Part shown: positions 57,316 to 64,000 of the stretch, in pieces | Layout: each line of letters opens with the position of its first letter | Position numbering within the stretch: position 1 is the first letter of the stretch | NCBI GenBank assembly: GCA_007844125.1 | Contig: CM017559.1 | Coordinates: 35,594,760-35,658,759 of the forward strand | Length of the DNA stretch: 64,000 bases | Direction of reading: 5' to 3' | From: Sinonovacula constricta | Taxonomy: Eukaryota; Mollusca; Bivalvia; Cardiida; Solecurtidae | Position numbers and translations under genes: made by a program | Notes under the pieces: model-generated | Told to the model about the DNA's origin: nothing | What the model saw: the letters and a program-made list of their open reading frames with translations, nothing else | Database searches by the model: none

Positions 57316-57612
57316 TATCAACTAACAAATAACTTGTATAGAACTGCTTATTAAAAGGGAGAAAATGTTTTTTTTACAAGGAATGTACATCTGTTTAACG
57401 TATTAACAAATCTGGGGTCCTGCTCACTATCTAAAATTGACAACTAACAAAAAACTTGTCTATAACTGCTTTTTTTTTAAAGGGAAACATTTTTTTTTGT
57501 AAGTAAGTAAATCTATTGAACTTTTTTACAAGTTTGGGGTCCTGCTCTCTGTCTAAAAATGACAACTAACAAAAAACTAGTATAGAACACCTTTTTGTTT
57601 TAAAGAGAGACT
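57294..57612. repeat. 122-bp tandem repeat, about 2.6 copies
   Basis: GGTCCTGCTC starts units at 57294, 57416 and 57538, exactly 122 bp apart. Each continues with ATCTAAAA..., GACAACTAACAAA and a poly(T) run. Confidence 0.9.
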
Positions 57613-59047
57613 TTTTTTACAAGTGATTTGTGCCGTAAGACATTAACAATTTGTCTGATCCAGAGCTTGACATTCTGCTGCTCGTGTCTATGTTCTAGAA
57701 TGTCTAACACTCATGTTAATGCATATCTGTTCGGTTTTGCCATAATTTACAAATCCATTCAAGCTATTATGATTTCTATTGATAGCTTTATTTTTAAGCT
57801 GTTGTTTTTTATTTAAATGTTACACTACAAAAAAGTTTTTATATATAACATTTATTTTGCATATAGAAAAATTGAAATAATTAACCTTATTATCAAAATC
57901 TTGTAAAAGTTATTATGAGACTTGTGCAATAACTTACTTTTGGACTTTATACCGTCCGTCGGAAAAACTGAAAACCATTCCAATGCTTTGAAAACACATA
58001 ATTGACAGTAGCAGCTTCAAATGCCTTAAAAACAAATGCTTTATCTGTATTTTCTGCAAGTGTCCTCATGAAATGTATAAATATAAAATGATAATAATTA
58101 AGGTGATGAATTAAAAGAGAAAACTATGCTGTATGTAATTCCTTAAATATAGTTAATTGATTGTACACAAGGCAGCAAGATGTGTTGTTTTAAAAACACC
58201 CAAACACCCATTCCACAGTCTTTGTTATTTGTTTTATTGACAGTTGTAATGTTATAAAAGTACATTAAATAATGACACTAAGTCAAATTTACAAGTATGA
58301 TACGTACAGATATTGTGTTAATGACTTTCTAATGCAAACATGTTGATTTTCTTTAGTGTATTGACTTTAAGAATGCATGTACAAGTACACCAAGTTCATA
58401 CAAGATTTCTACTTACGTGTCAATAGAAGATTATTTATTTTGTGTGTGCTCTTTTTTCACAATAAACAAATTACCGGGTTGCATTTTAGTGTGTTTATTG
58501 TGAAATTGAGTAATGCTTTGGATATTTTTATTGTTGTTAAACCTTCAGATATGAAATATATGGCTATATTTTAGTCACATCAGTTGGGTCTGTCTGTGTT
58601 TTTTCTGTAGACAAGGTTCGTCGGTCCTTTATCTCTACTACATTTGGTCATAGTTTAATGAAAATGTACAAAACTCAGTTGTGCATATCATTGGCACGCT
58701 TTGTTTAGTTCAATTATGGTCCTTTGTTATATTTATTGAATACAGCAAAGTGACAAAGCAGCATATTGGAGGGTTTATCATTTTAAATGATTATTTTAAT
58801 TTATATTAGATTGCACACAGAATTGGCAAATATAAGCTATTCTACTTTGTTCATCTATTGTACACTTTGTATGAATGAACTTTTTCATATGTGCTTGAAC
58901 AGTATGTATTAATATGTAATGCAGTGAAAATGTTCAAGTATAATTTACAACTTCTACACAAACTGATAAACTGATAAATACCATTTGTTTTAAGTGAGAT
59001 TTTGGAATGTGTGTATCTTAAATTTGTCCATACATTGCTAAATATAT

Positions 59048-59117
59048 GCATTGAATATTTTGTTTGATATGCATTGAATATTTTGTTCGATATGCCTTGA
59101 ATATTTTATTGGATGTA
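59048..59117. repeat. 24-bp tandem repeat, 3 copies
   Basis: ATGCATTGAATATTTTGTTT with GATAT follows itself with minor changes (TTCGATATGCC, TTGGATG). Confidence 0.85.
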
Positions 59118-59745
59118 CACAATTTCTTTACATGTTAGAAAAGATATCCTGAAAACAAGAGCTGAAACCATACCCACTCCCACCGGGGAGCTTTCTGTTC
59201 AGAATATGAACTATTTGCTTTCGATCCACCATCAATACACATTCTTTGTCTCTCTCTGTCCTTGCTGTTGTTCTTTAATAAGTTATAAGTACTGTTAAAT
59301 AAAGCATGATTAAGTTGTAAATATAGCAAGTATAACATTCTAAAATGGTGTGATGTGTATAATAATGCAATAAATCTAGTGTAGATCGTTTGGCTGCTTT
59401 CTAAATTGTACATATAAATAATGCTGAGTTCTAAATAAAAAAAAATGTATATGTATATAATTCTATATTTTATTTATATTATATTATTCTGGTTAAATTG
59501 GTGTTTATCGTCAAGTAGCGTGTATTTTACTAAGTCAAAGTTGCTAAACAGACTTGAAAAGGGTGTACATTTATGCATTGTTAATAAATAGAGGCATAGG
59601 AAAATATGTGTAAAGGAAACTCAAGTATAAAATGACATTATAAGGGTATTTTCTTGATTTACTTTTTCCAACATGTATTAGCAATGATATATTTACTATG
59701 TCTTGATGGTTATGTTTGTCCTACTCAATTGTAAAATATTACATA

Positions 59746-59751
59746 AATAAA
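59746..59751 (+). terminator. candidate poly(A) signal AATAAA
   Basis: An AATAAA hexamer followed within 30 nt by a TGTGTT...TGTGTTTTT stretch. It is the best-looking poly(A) site downstream of the DENND4 stop, but alternatives exist at 59298 and 59583. Confidence 0.35.
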
Positions 59752-59889
59752 ATGTGTTAAATGTGTTTTTATGTTATCACTTTTTTTCTGAAGCTGTGAA
59801 GTTGCCAATAGTTACAGCTATACTAGAGAATGCACCTTTGATCTTGTGGTCCAGTATCCTTTGAACACAGTGGTTAGGGTAAGGTTTCT

Positions 59890-60286
59890 CCAATGCAACC
59901 AGAAGAATTATTTTTACCTGAAAAGATCCTGTGAAATGCTGTTTATTGGTATCCTACGTCCATGTGAAAAATAAGGCATCACATATTTTTAAACAAAGTA
60001 AAATACATGACCTTTTACAACTGAGACCACATTATCATTTTTGGGTATAAGCTCTGACATCTATGTCTATATTTAGTTGAAAATCCCCATATTTTATAGG
60101 TAGATTTGTAAAAAATGCACATTTAAAGTGACAAAATTCATTATTTGTACTGTCTTGCAATGGAGAAAGTGTTATAAAACTATTATAGGAGTCTATGCAG
60201 CAATTATGCCCAATTTCCCCAGAACAGAGTTAGGGTAATGTTACACGTTATAAATTTAGGCACATTGTCAGATACCACATTTAAAA
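59890..60286. mobile_element. MITE-1 copy, left end lost
   Basis: AAAAGATCCTGTGAAATGCT, GCTCTGACATCTATGTCTAT and the right end GTCAGATACCACATTTAAA parallel the other MITE-1 copies. Confidence 0.7.
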
Positions 60287-60299
60287 TACTTTTCTAAAA

Positions 60300-62140
60300 T
60301 GAACCATTGTGTTATCTGGAAATGAAGTAAACAAACGAAGTTACATGGTTCAGATATTTGGCAACAAGATATTGAATAAAACTTGTTAAAATAAACATTA
60401 AAAGATTCTTTCCGAATATTTTAAAATATATTTCTGACAACAATAAACACAAAAATTCTTACCCATGAAATTTCACATTAAATAAGGAAAAACTAAAAAC
60501 CATAACAGCTTCAATGAAGCCATGTAATTGGTACAAAACAATTCAAAGCAAGAAGTATACAGGCTCAGTAGACGGACCAAAATAATGGCGTTTGATCCTT
60601 CTTTGGGTCCACTTACAACCAAAAATAAACTGATAAGTACATGTATCAGAACACAGACTATATTGAAATCTGTTATGTAAATATTGTACCAGGTGCAATG
60701 TAAAATAAGTTGGTACCAAGCCTTACTGAAAGTCAGTAGCCCACTGAACAGTAATGCAACAGGCACCTGGTTTGCATCATATAAAAACTAAGCATATATT
60801 TATTTTTGCTTTTACTACATTTTTTACAGCGAAGATCGAGGTCATATAGGGATCATGCAGTGTTTACTTTCTGCACCGAACAACGCAGCGTCAAAAAGTA
60901 GTTCATACGCGGATTACTTGGTGTCATAGCTGCAAGAATAATTGTCTTCTAATCATAACTTTTTTGTAACATAAAGGGTGGTGATTTTTGTTATTATTGC
61001 AAAGTAAACTGATGTACAAATTAAACTTATGCTAAAAGTTCACATTATTTCAGCGCGGAAGAAGATTTACAATAGTAGTAACAGTGGAAATGGTTGAAGA
61101 AAGAACACCTGTTTAAGCAAGAATAATAAAACTCAAAGCATCATAATGCAATCGTCAGCTTATAAAATATCATGGGAACCTCTTTGAAGCTGACTGCAAA
61201 CAACACAGAAAGCGCTGGAAAAGAGGCAGCCATTCTGACGATTCCAAGCAGGCTCAAAATTGGTATCGCAGCAGTAAATTTTGCCGCAATATATAACGTT
61301 GACATTTTGTAAATAACATGTTGTCAATGTGAAAATATTGATGCATTTCACGAAAACAAAAGCAAAGTCTAAGAACAGCTTAAGTGAACAAACACTTTTG
61401 CAGCCTGGGTCAGGCCAACATTTTGACACCATGGCATATGTTAAATGAATTGCAATTCCATACCTGCATGTTCTTAACCACTCTACGAAAGTGTAAATAT
61501 GCATTTGATAATATCAAAATAAAAATAATCATCAACAGAAACCTTTCTGCACCCAAACTTGGTCATTTAATGTATTAGAAAAGGACAATGTATTTTATGT
61601 AATTATAATTTAATTGTGAATGCTTATTGATTGTGTTAACTTAATGGAATGTGAAAGAATATGAGAGCAGAAGCCAGAATCTTTAATTCTGTTTGTGATT
61701 TCATAAAATAGTTATACAGTAACTATAATGTGATGATGCTAGGAAACGCATAGATCTATGATAATTACATTTATTCAATTTGCAAGATGTTTGAAACATT
61801 TTCATTATTTAAAATAATAAAAAGTACATTTTTATCTAGGTCATCATACAGGAAAAACTATTATTATTACAGCTCTGCTGTCTGTCCTTTCTCTGTAAAA
61901 TGCCTAAATTATCGATTGCTGAACAATAAATAACACAACAATACGAGATCCTTTGTGTTCAGATTACAGGTACAAAAGTACAGTTTTTTAAAAATTATTT
62001 TGGTCTGCTTAATAAGTCATTATATCATCAAGTTCAGTAAATAGCTTTATTGCACGACAAAACTGGCTGTTCCAGCCTTTGATTGGCATTTTCCTTCCTT
62101 TTTTGCCAGGTTAGCATATTTACAGCTACTTAATTTTAAG
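60300..62140. other. AT-rich sequence without supported gene
   Basis: Short open frames only (for example 61160-61504 on the minus strand, 114 codons, Cys-rich but without any motif I recognise). No SINE or TIR element seen. Confidence 0.5.
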
Positions 62141-62660
62141 TTTAAAATGGAATGTATTGTTTACCTTTTTGAACAAATTCACCAAATATTCCCACCCAAA
62201 CTATTGGAAGCCCGCTTTTTGGTAGAATGGGGGAGGTGCAGGCGCGTTTCTGCCATTACGCACTTTACGCACGTGCGTAACCTCCGTTCGAAAAATCGAA
62301 AATCTACAATTACCAAAAACACTAAGAAAGTCGATGCCTAACCCGGGTTAGGAATGATATATTTTATTTCCGTAGTTTCTATGTCATTAAATGTTATTAC
62401 CACACCAATCAAATTGAAAAAGTTTAAAATGATTAAACTTATACACGTCAGGATTTTAGTCGTTCATATTTTGCGTTAAGTTCCTCGCATGTCCGCATTT
62501 TACCTGTTATTCATTAGAAAAGAACCGAATATATACAAAAGTATTACTACAAAGGTTATTTCCCTTGTAATTGTGCGTAACTTGAGATACGGCCCAGATA
62601 CGCGCCTTGGGAGCTGGCTCCTTTTTCATTATTCCTAGATGCCACACTGCAGTTTAACGT
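62140..62660. promoter_or_regulatory. GC/CpG-richer segment with TTACGCAC motif cluster, possible promoter
   Basis: This stretch is visibly richer in CpG than its surroundings. The octamer TTACGCAC or its complement GTGCGTAA occurs at 62256-62263, 62265-62272, 62273-62280 and 62573-62580. The middle two form a perfect 16-bp palindrome, TTACGCACGTGCGTAA, centred on a CACGTG E-box. It lies about 0.8-1.2 kb upstream of the 63395 open frame. A promoter or enhancer role is inference. Confidence 0.3.
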
Positions 62661-63394
62661 GTGTCGGGTACATTTATAAATAATCATAAATTGTGCACCT
62701 TCCACATCTCTATCACCCCATATCAAAATGCTGCTGAAAGGCAGTGGAACAAGATTGTATGTTATTATGCTATTTTAGACAGAAGTAGCAACTATAGCAT
62801 AATGTACCAGAACAAACCATACAAAATGCAAATAACTCAATTCGTATATACAACGTTATGTATTGTGTATTTTGAGGCGAATGGGCGGCCTTTATTCATT
62901 AACATAGAATTATGGTTTGTTCTGTTCCGAGTGAAATGGGCATATTTGGGAATAGAGAAGACTACTTTTTTGACGAAGTGATCAGGAATGTTTACTTGAA
63001 CAAAACTCATTTTTAGCATAATTATGTTTGTTACCCCACAAAACGTCCATAATATAAAGATTGGTTAAATAAAGCAAACGAGGCCATTATAAAAAGGATG
63101 AGCAAGATTTCAATCTCTGTCCTGCAGGATTGAAAGTTTAAGTAGCGGCGTCTTAACCGACTGAGCTTACCGGACAGTTCAGCGTGATTTTCCGAAATTC
63201 TATTTAACAATGATATAAAAAATGTAAACACAAAAATATATATAAGCTTTATCAAAATGTACACATTTACAAAAACTTACAAACATTTGAAACAAAATGT
63301 AATACAGGCACATGATTAAAACTGTTTAGGAATAGTAATAAAATCAATAGAAGTACGAATTTGTAGTCTGCAAATAGAAAAAAAAATTGTAAAA

Positions 63395-63934
63395 ATGTCA
63401 GATTATGTGAGTCACTGTTGTTTTGTTGTTATTTGGTGTGAATTGAAAGAATGTGATGGAAAATCCTATGCAAACCTAAGCTGTTTTGTAGAGATCAGTC
63501 ACAAGGATTTCAAGGCAAAATTTGATTCTAACATTTTAGAGAAGGAAATTGATCTTGAATCTGTGAATGTCTCAGATAGCAGCAATCAGCTGCCTTATCT
63601 GAGGACAGACCCTGATGATCAAATGTTGTTGCATGATGAACATTCAAATGGTTTAGAGAAAGTTCAATCTTTAGTTGAACCAAATACAGCTGGCTGCACA
63701 GATCTGGACAAATGTGCATATAATTCAGAGATTCTAGACTTAAACACGAACACCAGCATACCACCTCCAATCCCAACATTTCTCCAAATTTCAAGTCACC
63801 CTGTCAAAAACACAACTATCTCCGCACTTTTATGGCGCTATATACAATGTTCAGAATTTCAGTGTCATCAACAATTAAAATTCATGAGCAAAATGTTTGT
63901 TACATCCACAAACACACAAAAACCTCAAATGTAA
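63395..63934 (+). CDS. 179-codon open frame, possible exon or short gene of unknown function
   Basis: The frame begins with an ATG in an A-rich context and ends at TAA 63932-63934. The product is acidic in its first half (NILEKEIDLESVNVSDSS), has a Pro-rich bit (SIPPPIPTFLQ), and has no transmembrane helix or motif I recognise. Its length stands out for this AT-rich region, but codon bias cannot be measured here and I find no family match. It could be the first exon of a gene continuing beyond 64000, or a degenerate fragment. Confidence 0.3.
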   Translation: MSDYVSHCCFVVIWCELKECDGKSYANLSCFVEISHKDFKAKFDSNILEKEIDLESVNVSDSSNQLPYLRTDPDDQMLLHDEHSNGLEKVQSLVEPNTAGCTDLDKCAYNSEILDLNTNTSIPPPIPTFLQISSHPVKNTTISALLWRYIQCSEFQCHQQLKFMSKMFVTSTNTQKPQM

Positions 63935-64000
63935 TTCACGTTTCTTAATGCCATGTACATAGCATCTTTAATGAAACACGTCCTTGATATTACACACTAC

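Larger units (their letters stand above)
56023..59770 (+). other. presumed DENND4 3' UTR and downstream sequence
   Basis: No AATAAA lies close after the stop codon. AATAAA hexamers occur at 59298-59303, about 59583-59588, and 59746-59751; the last is followed by a TG/T-rich stretch, as expected for a polyadenylation site. If used, the 3' UTR would be about 3.7 kb and would contain a SINE-B copy and the 122-bp repeat. Extent is inferred; no transcript evidence is available. Confidence 0.4.

Noticed and set aside
61160..61504. 114-codon Cys-rich minus-strand open frame
   Set aside because: No signal, motif or splice support; a frame of this length is expected by chance occasionally in 64 kb.

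Overview
This is an animal nuclear genome segment, AT-rich and intron-rich, most likely from a mollusc and probably a bivalve. The reasoning is the GT-AG spliced gene structure, the dense load of tRNA-derived SINEs and short inverted-repeat elements, and a dispersed repeat beginning with an AGCTCACC...GGTGAGCT hairpin that I associate with molluscan sequence. The species cannot be named from the sequence alone.

The window is dominated by one plus-strand gene, a DENND4 family member (orthologue of vertebrate DENND4A/B/C and Drosophila Crag). I could follow it from start codon (10840) to stop codon (56022) through 29 coding exons. Every junction is GT-AG, every phase fits, and the product is 1995 residues. 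In order it carries an N-terminal MABP-like region (exons 1-4), a tripartite DENN module (uDENN, cDENN, dDENN; exons 4-14), a PPR-like segment (exons 17-19), a long low-complexity middle (exons 19-22, including one 1386-nt exon), a CxxC-x23-CxxC zinc-ribbon-like motif (exon 23), and a conserved C-terminal region (exons 25-29). By family knowledge it is a guanine-nucleotide exchange factor for Rab10-type GTPases in membrane traffic. A 5' non-coding exon must exist upstream but was not identified. A 12-nt in-frame microexon candidate lies in intron 22.

Layout: 1-10833 is upstream or 5' intron sequence with a (TA)n tract, an ACT-rich tract, a 21-bp minisatellite, a 22-bp minisatellite, SINEs, MITEs, a 287-bp tandem duplication and a fold-back hairpin. 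10834-56022 holds the DENND4 exons in introns filled with SINE-A, SINE-B and inverted-repeat elements. 56023 to about 59770 is the presumed long 3' UTR, with a SINE and a 122-bp tandem repeat. 59770-64000 is mostly non-coding, with one MITE copy, a cluster of TTACGCAC motifs containing a 16-bp palindrome, and a 179-codon open frame at 63395-63934 that may be an exon of a next gene.

I found no new multi-gene system. The items most worth checking are the microexon, the duplicated splice donor of exon 12, the TTAA-flanked inverted-repeat elements, the strong sense-strand bias of the SINEs, and the palindrome cluster near 62270.
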